Part shown: positions 1 to 9,417 of the stretch, piece after piece
Position numbering within the stretch: the first letter of the stretch is position 1
How the letters are laid out: each line of letters opens with the position of its first letter
Origin: Alphaproteobacteria bacterium MarineAlpha5_Bin9
GTDB taxonomy: Bacteria > Pseudomonadota > Alphaproteobacteria > HIMB59 > GCA-002718135
NCBI GenBank assembly: GCA_002937895.1
Contig: PTKV01000008.1
Coordinates: forward strand, 1-64,000
Direction of reading: 5' to 3'
Length of the DNA: 64,000 nucleotides
Notes under the pieces: generated by a model
The model's input: the letters and a program-made list of their open reading frames with translations, nothing else
Databases searched by the model: none
What the model was told of the DNA's origin: nothing
Made by a program: the position numbers and the translations under genes

Positions 1-76
1 CGCTCTTAGCTCAGCTGGATAGAGCATCGGTTTTCTAAACCGAGGGTCGCAGGTTCGAATCCTGCAGAGCGCGCCA
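1..76 (+). tRNA. tRNA-Arg (anticodon TCT), 5' base outside window
   Basis: A cloverleaf can be folded by eye. The D stem is GCTC/GAGC, the anticodon stem TCGGT/ACCGA closes the loop TTTCTAA with anticodon TCT, and the T stem is GCAGG/CCTGC around TTCGAAT. The acceptor 3' strand AGAGCGC pairs with CGCTCT at bases 1-6 plus one G that must lie just left of the window. G73 and an encoded CCA follow at 73-76. It reads AGA, by far the commonest arginine codon in these genes. Confidence 0.95.
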
Positions 77-117
77 AATATTTTAAATGAAGTATAGAAT
101 TAATGATATTTTTTTAA

Positions 118-993
118 ATGAAAAATTGTTTAGGCTTTATAGGTGGAAGTGGTTTATATGATCTTGATTTTTTAGATAATAAAAAACTATTAGAAATAAA
201 TTCTCCGTGGGGAAAAGCATCTGATCAAATAATACAAGGAGATTTAAATGGAAACAAAATATTTTTTTTACCAAGACATGGTAAAGGTCATAAAATATCT
301 CCAACTAATATTAATTATCAAGCAAATATTGAATCTTTAAAGCAATGTGGAGTAACAGATATTATATCTTTATCTGCTGTTGGATCCTTAAGAGATAATT
401 TAATTCCTGGTACATTTGTAATCGTTGATCAGTTTATTGATAGAACAGTAAATCGAAAAAAAAGTTTTTTTAATGAAGGTATAATAGCTCATGTCCCTTT
501 TTCTCATCCAACTTCTTATGAATTAATGAAATTAAGTAAAGATTGTCTAAATACACTAAATATAAAAAATCATTATGGAGGAACTTATTTAGCAATGGAA
601 GGCCCACAATTTTCAACTAAAGCAGAATCTAATCTATTTAGATCATGGGAAAGTGATATTATAGGAATGACAAATATTCCTGAAGCAAAACTCTGTAGAG
701 AAGCTGAAATAAGATATTGCTCCATTTCAATGGTCACTGATTTTGATTGTTGGCATCCTAATTATGATACAGTAAGTCTTGATCTCATTATTCAAACAAT
801 GAAGGAAAATATTCAAAATTCAAAAAAATTCATAAAGGAATTTTCTAATAATTATTATTCTGGCATAGACTTTTCTAATGATACTACTAATAATATTTTG
901 GATAGTTCAATAATCACTCCTCAAGAAGATTGGGATCCAAATATTGAAGATAAATTAAATTCTATACTTAAAAGATATAAACAAAATAAATAA
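118..993 (+). CDS. mtnP: S-methyl-5'-thioadenosine phosphorylase
   Basis: This cytosolic enzyme phosphorolyses 5'-methylthioadenosine to adenine and methylthioribose-1-phosphate. The 291-residue length is normal. It shows the phosphate-binding GGSGLYDL (residues 9-16), RHGKGH in the 50s, and the MTAP-type segment EGPQFSTKAES followed by IGMTNIPEAKLCREAE, which distinguishes it from plain purine nucleoside phosphorylases. TDFDCW supplies the base-binding Asp. The stop codon is directly followed by the mtnA ATG with no spacer, so it heads a four-gene operon. Possible activity on 5'-deoxyadenosine is inferred from the family. Confidence 0.93.
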   Translation: MKNCLGFIGGSGLYDLDFLDNKKLLEINSPWGKASDQIIQGDLNGNKIFFLPRHGKGHKISPTNINYQANIESLKQCGVTDIISLSAVGSLRDNLIPGTFVIVDQFIDRTVNRKKSFFNEGIIAHVPFSHPTSYELMKLSKDCLNTLNIKNHYGGTYLAMEGPQFSTKAESNLFRSWESDIIGMTNIPEAKLCREAEIRYCSISMVTDFDCWHPNYDTVSLDLIIQTMKENIQNSKKFIKEFSNNYYSGIDFSNDTTNNILDSSIITPQEDWDPNIEDKLNSILKRYKQNK

Positions 994-2076
994 ATGATTG
1001 TAGGAGGTAAAAATATAACAACAATTTGGTATGATTCTAAAAATGACGATATTAAAATTATTGATCAGCGTTTTTTACCACATGAATTAAAAATTGTTAG
1101 TTTAAAAAATTTAGAGCAAACAATATTTGCAATTAAAGAAATGCAAGTAAGAGGAGCTCCTTTAATAGGTGTAACAGCAGCCTATGGTTTATATTTAGCT
1201 TCAAAAAATGATCACAGTCTAGAAAAATTAATTCAGTCTGGTAATCTTTTAAAAAAAGCTAGACCTACAGCTGTAAATTTATCATGGGCAGTTGATAAGA
1301 TTATTTTTGAAATTAAAAAAAATTATAATAAAAATATTAATAAACTAATTTTAAAATTAGCAAATAAAATAAGAGATGATGATATTAAATCGTGTAGTTC
1401 AATTGGGGAAAATGGATTAATTTTAATCGAGGATATTTATAAAAGAAAAAAATCAACAATTAATATTTTGACTCATTGTAATGCTGGTTGGTTGGCAGCA
1501 GTAGATTGGGGAACAGCTTTGTCACCTATTTATAAAGCTAATTATAAAAATATTCCAATGCATATTTGGGTTGACGAAACGAGACCTAGAAATCAAGGTT
1601 TTAATCTGACTGCATGGGAATTAATAAATGAAAACATATCAAATTCTCTTGTAGTTGATAATGCTGGTGGCCATTTAATGCAAAAAGGATTAGTAGATCT
1701 TTGTATCACAGGAACTGATAGAACTGCTTTAAATGGAGATGTTTGTAACAAAATAGGTACCTATTTAAAAGCTTTGGCAGCATTTGATAATTCAATTCCA
1801 TTTTATGTAGCTGCACCAATTTCTAGTATAGATTTTAATATAAAAGATGGATTAAATGAAATTCCTATTGAAGAAAGAAATTCAGAAGAGATATCAGTTG
1901 TTAATGGTTTAACTGCAGATGGAAAAAAAAATAATGTATATATAACACCAAAAAATGCTGTATGTAAAAATTATGCCTTTGATGTTACTCCTGCTAAATA
2001 TATTTCAAAAATAATCACTGAAAAAAAAATCATCGATGCAAATGTTGAATCTATTTTAGGGTTAAAAAATTTATGA
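994..2076 (+). CDS. mtnA: methylthioribose-1-phosphate isomerase
   Basis: Converts methylthioribose-1-phosphate to methylthioribulose-1-phosphate. The 360-residue protein has the eIF2B-alpha/MtnA hallmarks: RGAPLIGVTAAYG in the N-terminal part, THCNAGWLAAVDWGTALS with the catalytic Cys, DETRPRNQG, DNAGGHLM, and GTDRTALNGDVCNKIGTY with the catalytic Asp. These motifs separate it from true eIF2B or ribose-1,5-bisphosphate isomerase. It follows mtnP with no gap and its TGA overlaps the next ATG (ATGA), indicating translational coupling. None of the usual later methionine-salvage genes (mtnB, C, D) follow. Confidence 0.93.
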   Translation: MIVGGKNITTIWYDSKNDDIKIIDQRFLPHELKIVSLKNLEQTIFAIKEMQVRGAPLIGVTAAYGLYLASKNDHSLEKLIQSGNLLKKARPTAVNLSWAVDKIIFEIKKNYNKNINKLILKLANKIRDDDIKSCSSIGENGLILIEDIYKRKKSTINILTHCNAGWLAAVDWGTALSPIYKANYKNIPMHIWVDETRPRNQGFNLTAWELINENISNSLVVDNAGGHLMQKGLVDLCITGTDRTALNGDVCNKIGTYLKALAAFDNSIPFYVAAPISSIDFNIKDGLNEIPIEERNSEEISVVNGLTADGKKNNVYITPKNAVCKNYAFDVTPAKYISKIITEKKIIDANVESILGLKNL

Positions 2077-4079
2077 AATCAAGATGGAATGAAAAAAAAT
2101 CACAATTATTCATAAAAAAATATCTATCTAAAGGTATAAATAGAGACCTAGCTTTAAGAATATATAGTTCACGTCTTTTAGGACAAGAACCTAAATTAGT
2201 TTTGCATGGTGGTGGAAATACTTCAGTAAAAATCATTCAAAAAGATTCTTTCAAAAAAAAATCAAATATTCTTTTTGTTAAAGGAAGTGGAAAAAACATG
2301 AAAGACATTGGTATTGAAGGATTCCCAGCACTTGAATTAGATAATTTAATTAATTTAAAAAAATTAAATAAAATTAATGATTATCAAATGATTAATTTTC
2401 AAAAAAAATTTATGGTTGATACCAACTTCCCAAATTCTTCTGTTGAAACATTATTACATGCTTTTTTACCGCATAAATATATAGATCATACACATTCCAA
2501 CGCAATATTAAGCATTATTAATCAAGAGAATGATTATGATATTTGTAAAAAAGTTTTTGGTAATGAATTAGCTATAGTTCCATATATTATGCCAGGTTTT
2601 ATGCTAGCAAAAAAAGCTACACAAATTTACGATAAAAATCCGAAAGTTAAAGGTTTAATTTTGCTTAAGCATGGAATTTTTACTTTTGGAAAAACAGCTA
2701 AAGAAAGTTATAAAAGAATGATTAGATATGTAAATATAGCTGAGAATGAATTAAGAAAAAAAAATAAAATAAAAAAATTCTTTTTTAAGAATCAATCTAT
2801 TTCTACAGATCTTCTAATATCTATTTTGCGTAAAAATTTAACTTTAAAAAACAATAAATATTTTGATAAAAAAATTATTATTTTTTCTAAAATTAATTTT
2901 GTAAACGATTTGTTTAATTATCAAAATAAAATAAAAGGTCCAATTACTCCGGATCATGTAATAAGAATAAAATCTAAACCATTATTTATAGATTTGGATA
3001 AAATTGATTATAAAAAAGTTGAGGATTTTATAAACAAAAAGATTTTAAATTATTCCAAAAATTATTTTAAATATTTTAAAAGAAATAAACATTTGAATAA
3101 AAATGCAATTATGCATGATCCTCTACCACGTTTAATAATTATAAAAGGAATAGGTTTATTTTCTATAGGAAAAAATTATAAAGATGCAAAAATAATAATG
3201 GATATTGGAAAATCTTCATTATCAGTTATTAACGATGCTTATAAATATGGAAAATTTAAATCAATTTCTGAAAAAGAAATATTTAAAATGGAATATTGGC
3301 CTTTAGAATTAGCTAAATTAAAGCCTTCTAAATCAACTCTCCAAGGTCATGTTACTGTTATTTCTGGAGGTTTAGGAACTATAGGTTATGCAACTGCCTT
3401 AAAATTTAAAAATGAAGGATCTGAAGTTGTAATTATTGATAGACAAAAATTAAATAAAGAAATTGATGGGATTACTTATTTTAAATGCGATGTTTCTGAT
3501 GAACTAGATATAAAAAAAGCATTTAAAAAAATATTACATAAATTTGGAGGTATAGATATAGTTATTTCTAATGCAGGCTTTGCTATTCAAAAGCCATTAA
3601 GCCAATTAAATAAAAATCTTTTAGACAAAAGTTTTTCAACCAATTTTTATGCTCATCATTTTTTGACACAACAATCAACTAAAATATTCAAAAAGCAGGC
3701 AACAGGTGGTTGTGTGCTTTTTAACATATCTAAGCAAGCAATTAATCCTGGTAAAAATTTTGGAGCTTATGGAATGCCAAAAGCAACATTGCTTTCTCTT
3801 ATGAAGCAATACGCATTGGAATTTAGTAAATATGATATCAGGTTTAATGGAGTAAATGCAGATAGAATTAGAAGTGGTTTATTAACAAAAGAATTAATTT
3901 CTAAAAGAGCAAAAATTAGAGGTTTAAGTGTAGATAATTATATGCAAGGAAATTTATTGAATAAGGAAGTTAAACCAGAAGATGTTGCGAATTCCTTTTT
4001 TCATTTATCAATTTCAACAAAAACAACAGCCTGCATTATTACAGTAGATGGAGGAAATATAGAAGCAAGTTTAAGATAA
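2073..4079 (+). CDS. class II aldolase / short-chain dehydrogenase fusion, predicted ketose-1-phosphate aldolase
   Basis: This 668-residue fusion joins a class II (zinc) aldolase to a short-chain dehydrogenase. In the aldolase half, GGGNTSVKI near residue 46 forms the phosphate-binding loop, and His139, His141 (HTH) and His200 (KHG) look like the zinc ligands. The second half starts near residue 425 with the Rossmann SGGLGTIG motif, then SNAG, and the catalytic pair Tyr566/Lys570 (YGMPK). The architecture is that of RhaD-type rhamnulose-1-phosphate aldolase/dehydrogenases. Coupling to mtnP-mtnA suggests instead cleavage of methylthioribulose-1-phosphate (or deoxyribulose-1-phosphate) to DHAP plus an aldehyde that the second domain oxidises or reduces. 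Domains are clear; the substrate is inferred. Confidence 0.85.
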   Translation: MKSRWNEKKSQLFIKKYLSKGINRDLALRIYSSRLLGQEPKLVLHGGGNTSVKIIQKDSFKKKSNILFVKGSGKNMKDIGIEGFPALELDNLINLKKLNKINDYQMINFQKKFMVDTNFPNSSVETLLHAFLPHKYIDHTHSNAILSIINQENDYDICKKVFGNELAIVPYIMPGFMLAKKATQIYDKNPKVKGLILLKHGIFTFGKTAKESYKRMIRYVNIAENELRKKNKIKKFFFKNQSISTDLLISILRKNLTLKNNKYFDKKIIIFSKINFVNDLFNYQNKIKGPITPDHVIRIKSKPLFIDLDKIDYKKVEDFINKKILNYSKNYFKYFKRNKHLNKNAIMHDPLPRLIIIKGIGLFSIGKNYKDAKIIMDIGKSSLSVINDAYKYGKFKSISEKEIFKMEYWPLELAKLKPSKSTLQGHVTVISGGLGTIGYATALKFKNEGSEVVIIDRQKLNKEIDGITYFKCDVSDELDIKKAFKKILHKFGGIDIVISNAGFAIQKPLSQLNKNLLDKSFSTNFYAHHFLTQQSTKIFKKQATGGCVLFNISKQAINPGKNFGAYGMPKATLLSLMKQYALEFSKYDIRFNGVNADRIRSGLLTKELISKRAKIRGLSVDNYMQGNLLNKEVKPEDVANSFFHLSISTKTTACIITVDGGNIEASLR

Positions 4080-4495
4080 TGTTTTTAAAATTTTTAGAAT
4101 TTATAGGAAGAAAAAAGATTGTACTAGATAGAGGCCCTTCTCATCCAGAATTTCAAAATGCAAAACCTTGGATGGAAAGATATTATTTGTTATTTAGACA
4201 TAGACCTAAATGGTTCCCTTTTAACATTCTTATTCATAGAATGCTTGATAATGATCATGGTGATGGAGTTCATAATCACTTATGTCCTTATATAACAATA
4301 ATAATAAAAGGTGGATATTTTGAAACTACTGAAAAGGGAAAATTCTGGAGACCCCCAGGATATATAGGTTTTAGATCTGCCGATCATCTTCATAGAGTAG
4401 ATTTAAATCCTAATGTGGAAACAATGACTATATATATACCTGGACCTTTTGGATTAAGAAAAAATAAAAGAGCTGAATATAAAACTAAATTTTAG
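4079..4495 (+). CDS. small cupin-fold protein, fourth gene of the mtn operon
   Basis: This 138-residue protein starts inside the stop of the aldolase gene (TAATG). The centre carries HRMLDNDHGDGVHNH, then GGYFETT, a tryptophan/proline turn (FWRPPG) and ADHLHRVDL. This follows the pattern of a small single-domain cupin family in which two or three His residues would bind a metal. I do not recognise a characterised member. Position suggests it acts on a product of the MTA route, for example a methylthio-aldehyde or its derivative. A cupin methylsulfurylase does occur in the Rhodospirillum MTA-isoprenoid shunt, but I see no specific similarity to it. Function unknown. Confidence 0.7.
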   Translation: MFLKFLEFIGRKKIVLDRGPSHPEFQNAKPWMERYYLLFRHRPKWFPFNILIHRMLDNDHGDGVHNHLCPYITIIIKGGYFETTEKGKFWRPPGYIGFRSADHLHRVDLNPNVETMTIYIPGPFGLRKNKRAEYKTKF

Positions 4496-5232
4496 ACTAT
4501 AACACCATCATAAATTAATTTTAATCCACTAAATCCTAGAAAGACATATATAAGAAAATAAAAAAATTTTTCTTCAACTCTTTTATGTAAGTAATATCCC
4601 AAGTATATACTTATTGGAGCCATTGGTGATAAATACAAAGATATTTTAAGATTTGATATTACTAATTGATCTAACAAATAATAAGGTATTAATTTAATCA
4701 AATTTATAATTAAAAAAGCCAAGGTTATAGTTCCTACGTATACAGTTTTATCTAGTTTTTGTGGAAGTAAATATACGCTCATTGGTGGACCACCTGCATG
4801 AATTATGAAGCTTGTATATCCTGCAAATAATGACCAAAATCGTCCTTTTTTTTTGGTTGGTTTAATAAAAGAATTATTTTTTTGAAATAATGTAAGGAAA
4901 ATAAATAAAATTGCAATCGCTCCTACAATAATTTTAATACTCCTTACTGAACTGAATTCAAATGTTAAAGCACCAATAAATATCCCTATAATTGAGGCAG
5001 GAATTATTGTTTTAATATTTTTAATATCCCATTTATTCCAATAAATATATATTGCTATAAAATCCATTATTAATAAAATGGGCAACAATATTGCTGCTGC
5101 TTTAATAGGATTTATTGAGAGAGTCATTATTGGTATTGCTAAAATTGCTATTGGCCCTGCAAATCCACCTTTCGAAATTCCAAATAAAAAAACACCTATT
5201 GAGGCAGTTATATAAAAATATAAATTTTCCAC
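4492..5232 (-). CDS. TauE/SafE (TSUP) family sulfite/anion permease
   Basis: A 246-residue inner-membrane protein with about seven or eight hydrophobic segments and the TSUP-type N-terminal FLFGISKGGFAG and central IIHAGGPPMSVYLLP. Members export sulfite, sulfoacetate or other small organic anions; the substrate is not determinable here. The start is GTG, two bases after the metC stop, so it is probably co-transcribed with metC. Its stop overlaps the convergent cupin stop in a shared TTAG. Adjacency to metC and the MTA operon hints at sulfur metabolism, an inference from context only. Confidence 0.82.
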   Translation of the reverse strand: MENLYFYITASIGVFLFGISKGGFAGPIAILAIPIMTLSINPIKAAAILLPILLIMDFIAIYIYWNKWDIKNIKTIIPASIIGIFIGALTFEFSSVRSIKIIVGAIAILFIFLTLFQKNNSFIKPTKKKGRFWSLFAGYTSFIIHAGGPPMSVYLLPQKLDKTVYVGTITLAFLIINLIKLIPYYLLDQLVISNLKISLYLSPMAPISIYLGYYLHKRVEEKFFYFLIYVFLGFSGLKLIYDGVIV

Positions 5233-5234
5233 TA

Positions 5235-6398
5235 TTATTGATTTAGTATTTTTATAGCATTAAAAATATCTTTAATTTGATCTTTGCTATCTTCTAATCC
5301 GCAGTATATTCTAACTATAGTACCTGTTCTAAGATTTCTCCTTTTTCTTTTATCTAGTGGAGGAAATGTAATTAAACTTCCATAACCACCCCAGCTATAT
5401 CCAATTTTAAAAATTTTTAATTTTTTATAAAATTTTTCCAAAGTATTATTCGAATACTTTTTTTTAAATTCAAAGGCAAATAAACCAGTACTGCCAGAAA
5501 AATCTCTTTTCCAGATGACATGATTTTTCATGCTTGGTAATGCTGGATGATAAACTTTAGATATTAATTTATGATTAGATAATTTTTTTGCAAGATTAAT
5601 TGCATTTTTTTCAATTTCTTTAATTCTTACATGTAATGTTGTAATTCCTCTCATGGATAAATATACTTCCTCAGATCCAGGAATAATACCTAAAGATTTG
5701 ATAGTAGATCTTATTATTTTAGCATCTTGTTGTTTTCTAGAACTCACAAATCCAATTAAAACATCTGAATATCCATTAATGTATTTAGTCCCAGCATCAA
5801 CAATTATATCAATACCAAGATTAAATGGTTGGCAAAAAATTGGTGAAGCCCAAGTATTATCTAAAATTGTGATTATTTTTTTTCGCTTAGCAATATTTGT
5901 AATTTTAGGAATATCCATAATATCAAAAGTTGCAGTTCCTGGAGACTCCAAAAAAATTAATTTTGTTTTTTTATTAATTAAATTATTAAAATTTTTATAA
6001 TTAGTAGGGTGAAAATATTTTATTTTGATGTCAAAATTTTTTAATATATTTTCACAAAAAGTTCTTGTAGGATTGTATACTGAATCAGTTATGAGAACTT
6101 CATCTCCCTTTTTTAAATAGGCTAGAAAAGGTATAGTAATTGCAGATAATCCTGTAGGGGCTATTACTGTATCTTTAGCATTGTATAAGAAAGAAATAGC
6201 ACTTTCTAATTGTTTGAAAGATGGATTAAGGTGTATTCCATACTTTACCTTATTATCATCACGTTTTTTTAAATCATCGATGTATTCTTTAAATGAATTA
6301 AAAATAATAGTAGATCCTTTGTATATCCCTGGATTAACAAATCCATTTTGATTTTTAGGATTTCTACTTATTTTAGTTAATTTTGTTTTTATATGCAT
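5235..6398 (-). CDS. metC: cystathionine beta-lyase (PLP, Cys/Met metabolism family)
   Basis: Predicted to cleave cystathionine to homocysteine, pyruvate and ammonia. The 387-residue protein has the Cys/Met PLP fold: APTGLSAI (phosphate-binding loop), LLESPGT-type LESPGTATFDIMDI, ILDNTWASP with the PLP-binding Asp, and the Schiff-base lysine in GTKYINGYSD. The C-terminal SWGGYGSL favours beta-lyase over gamma-synthase. Translation starts at ATG 6398. It is followed two bases later by the permease. A role as another gamma-family enzyme, such as methionine gamma-lyase, cannot be fully excluded. Confidence 0.85.
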   Translation of the reverse strand: MHIKTKLTKISRNPKNQNGFVNPGIYKGSTIIFNSFKEYIDDLKKRDDNKVKYGIHLNPSFKQLESAISFLYNAKDTVIAPTGLSAITIPFLAYLKKGDEVLITDSVYNPTRTFCENILKNFDIKIKYFHPTNYKNFNNLINKKTKLIFLESPGTATFDIMDIPKITNIAKRKKIITILDNTWASPIFCQPFNLGIDIIVDAGTKYINGYSDVLIGFVSSRKQQDAKIIRSTIKSLGIIPGSEEVYLSMRGITTLHVRIKEIEKNAINLAKKLSNHKLISKVYHPALPSMKNHVIWKRDFSGSTGLFAFEFKKKYSNNTLEKFYKKLKIFKIGYSWGGYGSLITFPPLDKRKRRNLRTGTIVRIYCGLEDSKDQIKDIFNAIKILNQ

Positions 6399-6473
6399 AT
6401 TATTAGAAATATAATATATTTATAAATATACTATTGTTTATACTATCATAAATATTTATAATAAAATTAATAA

Positions 6474-7484
6474 ATGAAGTTTTTTTTTATCTTTATATTT
6501 ATAACTTTTATCAATTATTCATTACTTATAAATGCAAATACATTGGATGAAATAAAAAATAGAGGCTATTTATCATGTGGAGTTTCTGAAAACCAAATAG
6601 GTTTTTCTACTATTAATGACGAAGGAAAATGGATTGGGTTTGATGTTGATATATGTAGAGCTGTAGCGTCAGCAATTTTTAATGATCCTGAGAAAGTAGA
6701 ATTTATAGTTACAACTTCAAGTTCAAGATTTCCTAAACTAGCGGGTGGAGAAATAGATATTTTATCTAGAACAACAACATGGACTTATAGTAGAGATACT
6801 AATTTAGGATTTGATTATTCAGGTATTAGTTTTTTTGATGGCCAAACTTTTATGGTTAGAAAATCTCTTGATATCAAAAATATTAATGATTTACAAGATT
6901 CAACTATATGTTTAGTTTCTGGATCTGCAAAAGAGTTTAATACAATTGAGTATTTTAAAAAAAACAATATTAGATTTAATATTCTTAATGTAGAAATAGA
7001 TCAGGACGCCCTAGAGAATTATTTAGCTGATAGATGTGATGCTTATACAAATTTTTATTCAGAACTTTCAATATTAAGAGTAAAAATACCTAATTCAAGC
7101 AAACATATGATTTTAACAGATCTAATATCTAAAGAACCATTAGGACCTTTAGTTAGACATGGTGATAATGAATGGAATGATATTGTTAGATGGACTCTAA
7201 ATGTATTAATTATAGCTGAGGAATATAATATTGATTCAATTAATATTGATACATTTCTTGAAACTGATAATGCTGAAATAAAAAGAATTTTGGGAATAAT
7301 TGGTAATTATGGCGACATGTTAGAATTAGATAATTCGTGGTCATATAATATAATTAAAAATGTTGGTAATTATAAAACTATTTTTGATACAAATCTTGGG
7401 CAAAATACTGCTCTTAAAATGAGCAGAGGTCTTAATGATTTATGGAAAGAGGGGGGAATATTATATTCTCCACCTTTTAGATAA
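6474..7484 (+). CDS. periplasmic amino acid-binding protein, diverged AapJ paralogue
   Basis: A 336-residue solute-binding protein with a hydrophobic N-terminal signal peptide (about 22 residues). It aligns along its whole length with the AapJ at 9433: both share CGVS, a G-W-G-DVD-CRAVA block, ILSR-TTWT-SRD, FFDGQ/FYDGQ-FMVRK, SKEPLGP and a C-terminal GG-LY-PP-R. It lacks AapJ's codon bias and is AGA-rich like the rest of the window. It precedes aapP by about 70 bases. It may supply the same QMP membrane complex with a different amino acid specificity. Divergently transcribed from metC. Confidence 0.85.
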   Translation: MKFFFIFIFITFINYSLLINANTLDEIKNRGYLSCGVSENQIGFSTINDEGKWIGFDVDICRAVASAIFNDPEKVEFIVTTSSSRFPKLAGGEIDILSRTTTWTYSRDTNLGFDYSGISFFDGQTFMVRKSLDIKNINDLQDSTICLVSGSAKEFNTIEYFKKNNIRFNILNVEIDQDALENYLADRCDAYTNFYSELSILRVKIPNSSKHMILTDLISKEPLGPLVRHGDNEWNDIVRWTLNVLIIAEEYNIDSINIDTFLETDNAEIKRILGIIGNYGDMLELDNSWSYNIIKNVGNYKTIFDTNLGQNTALKMSRGLNDLWKEGGILYSPPFR

Positions 7485-7553
7485 TTATTCATAATAAAAA
7501 AGTAGATTGTTAATGAAAAAAGATTAAAAATATGTATTTAGTATAATATATTT

Positions 7554-8315
7554 ATGGATAGTGATAATTCAAAAAAAGAGCAACCAATTATTATTTTAGA
7601 TAAAGTAAATAAATGGTTTGGAGATCTACATGTTTTACAAGATGTAAGTATTTCCGTTGCAAAAAAAGAAAGAATAGTTGTTTGTGGTCCTTCTGGATCT
7701 GGTAAATCTACCATGATTAGATGTATAAATAGATTAGAAGAACATCAACAAGGAACGATAATTGTAGATGGTATTGAATTGACGGGAAATTTAAAAAATA
7801 TTGATAATGTTAGAAGAGAAGTTGGAATGGTTTTTCAACAATTTAATTTATTTCCACATTTAACAGTTAGAGAAAACATAACTTTAGCTCCAATTTGGGT
7901 TAAAAAGATGCCTAAAAAAGAAGCTGAGGAACTTGCAATGACTCATTTAGAAACAGTAAAAATACCCGAACAAGCTGATAAGTATCCAGGACAATTATCA
8001 GGCGGTCAACAACAAAGAGTGGCCATAGCAAGATCTTTAGCTATGAATCCAAATATAATGCTTTTTGATGAACCAACTTCAGCACTAGATCCTGAAATGA
8101 TAAAGGAAGTATTAGATGTTATGGTTGATCTAGCTGAGGGTGGTATGACAATGATAGTTGTAACACATGAAATGGGCTTTGCAAAAACCGTTGCAAATAG
8201 AATGGTTTTTATGGATGAAGGAAAAATTGTAGAAGAAGCAGAACCAAATAAATTTTTTAATAATCCTGAAAGTGAAAGAACTAAACTTTTCTTAAGTCAA
8301 ATTTTAAGCCATTAA
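7554..8315 (+). CDS. aapP: general L-amino acid ABC transporter ATP-binding protein
   Basis: The 253-residue ATPase of a polar amino acid ABC importer. Walker A is GPSGSGKS at residues 45-52, followed by [12 protein letters not shown] (Q loop), [15 protein letters not shown] (signature), [12 protein letters not shown] (Walker B and D loop) and VVTHEMGF (H loop). In most alphaproteobacteria this gene follows aapM; here it lies about 2.2 kb upstream of aapQM, next to the second binding protein. No other ATPase of this type is in the window, so it probably energises AapQM. Its TAA shares TTAA with the convergent alaX-like stop. Confidence 0.93.
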   Translation: MDSDNSKKEQPIIILDKVNKWFGDLHVLQDVSISVAKKERIVVCGPSGSGKSTMIRCINRLEEHQQGTIIVDGIELTGNLKNIDNVRREVGMVFQQFNLFPHLTVRENITLAPIWVKKMPKKEAEELAMTHLETVKIPEQADKYPGQLSGGQQQRVAIARSLAMNPNIMLFDEPTSALDPEMIKEVLDVMVDLAEGGMTMIVVTHEMGFAKTVANRMVFMDEGKIVEEAEPNKFFNNPESERTKLFLSQILSH

Positions 8316-9001
8316 TTTTTCAACGTAATATATATTCTTTTATTCATTTTTCCTTTATTTTCTATTTTTCCTATATTTATTACTCCAATTTCATTTGTTT
8401 TATTTACATGAGTTCCTCCACAAGGTTGTAAATCTATATTTCCTATTTTTACCAATCTTATTTTTTTATCAGTTCTAGGAGGTTTGACTGACATAGTTCT
8501 AACTAAATCTGGATTCTTATCTAATTGTTCATAGGTTATCCATTCATAAGTTATGTCATGATCCATATTTATCAAATTATTCATTTTTAGTTGTAAATTC
8601 TCTTTATCTATTTTTTGATCAGCGTTAAAATCAAGTCTACTTTTTTCTAATCCTATTTGCCCACCCGTCACTTCATAAGGAATCAATGAACAAAGTAGAT
8701 GTAACGCAGAATGCATTTTCATATATTGATATCTATTTTCCCAAATGATTAATCCCTTAACTTCACTATTTTTTTCAATTTTATAATTGCCATCAAATAA
8801 ATGAACGATCTCTTTTTTTTCATTGTAAATTGTATCGATAATACTAATTTCATTATTTTTTATATATAATTTACCTGTATCACCAGGTTGTCCTCCACTT
8901 CTCGCATAAAAAGCAGTTTTGTCTAAAATTATTTGATTTTCAGATGCCATTAATACATTTGCTGTAAATTCTTTTAAATATGCATTTTCTAAAAAAATCA
9001 T
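8312..9001 (-). CDS. AlaX-like alanyl-tRNA editing domain protein
   Basis: A free-standing AlaRS-type editing domain that would hydrolyse misacylated Ser- or Gly-tRNA(Ala). It has the editing core [13 protein letters not shown], the zinc motif HSALHLL (HxxxH), [13 protein letters not shown], and [13 protein letters not shown] (CxxxH). I take ATG at 9001 (MIFLENAY) as the start, giving 229 residues. An in-frame TTG at 9013 would overlap the upstream gene and is less likely. It lacks the class II synthetase core, so it is not a fragment of AlaS. Confidence 0.88.
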   Translation of the reverse strand: MIFLENAYLKEFTANVLMASENQIILDKTAFYARSGGQPGDTGKLYIKNNEISIIDTIYNEKKEIVHLFDGNYKIEKNSEVKGLIIWENRYQYMKMHSALHLLCSLIPYEVTGGQIGLEKSRLDFNADQKIDKENLQLKMNNLINMDHDITYEWITYEQLDKNPDLVRTMSVKPPRTDKKIRLVKIGNIDLQPCGGTHVNKTNEIGVINIGKIENKGKMNKRIYITLKN

Positions 9002-9003
9002 TT

Positions 9004-9288
9004 TTATAACCAAATTTTATCAATGATTTTTTGAAACCAATTTCTTTCTTTGCAATTAATGTTTGAAGGTTTTTCTAAATTTTCTCTGCATTCACATTTA
9101 AATTTTATATCTAATTCTATATCTCTGTATTCTGCAATTTTTTTAAATCGTTCATTTGATTCATTTGTTTTTTCTACACAAAGTGAGTATTCCTTTTGTA
9201 AAATAGGAGACCAACCTTCTTTGCCTATTTTGTCTGCTTCAACCCAGGATCCATTTACTAAGAAATAAACTACTATAAACCAGCTCAT
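9004..9288 (-). CDS. small hypothetical protein with N-terminal hydrophobic segment
   Basis: A 94-residue protein if started at ATG 9288 (MSWFIVVYFLVNGSWVE). The upstream in-frame extension to 9330 adds an unlikely leader. The first 14 residues are hydrophobic, followed by a charged region with Cys residues in CVEK and KCECRENL. I have seen short marine alphaproteobacterial hypotheticals beginning with a similar W-VYF-V-G-W pattern, but no function is known to me. It lies two bases upstream of the alaX-like gene on the same strand, so the two are probably co-transcribed. Confidence 0.6.
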   Translation of the reverse strand: MSWFIVVYFLVNGSWVEADKIGKEGWSPILQKEYSLCVEKTNESNERFKKIAEYRDIELDIKFKCECRENLEKPSNINCKERNWFQKIIDKIWL

Positions 9289-9417
9289 ATTTATACAATA
9301 TACTGTATTCATATAGTTTAATAAATACAATATATAAATATTAAAAATTTATAAAATTTTACTTGAACAATTTGATTTCTTAGAGCAAAGGATCTTTTAA
9401 TTTAATAATTATTAAAA

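Noticed and set aside
5653-6000. 115-codon plus-strand open frame inside metC
   Set aside because: Antisense shadow; PLP-enzyme motifs lie on the minus strand.
9002-9013. TTG start at 9013 for the alaX-like gene
   Set aside because: ATG at 9001 gives the usual N-terminus and avoids overlap with the upstream small gene.
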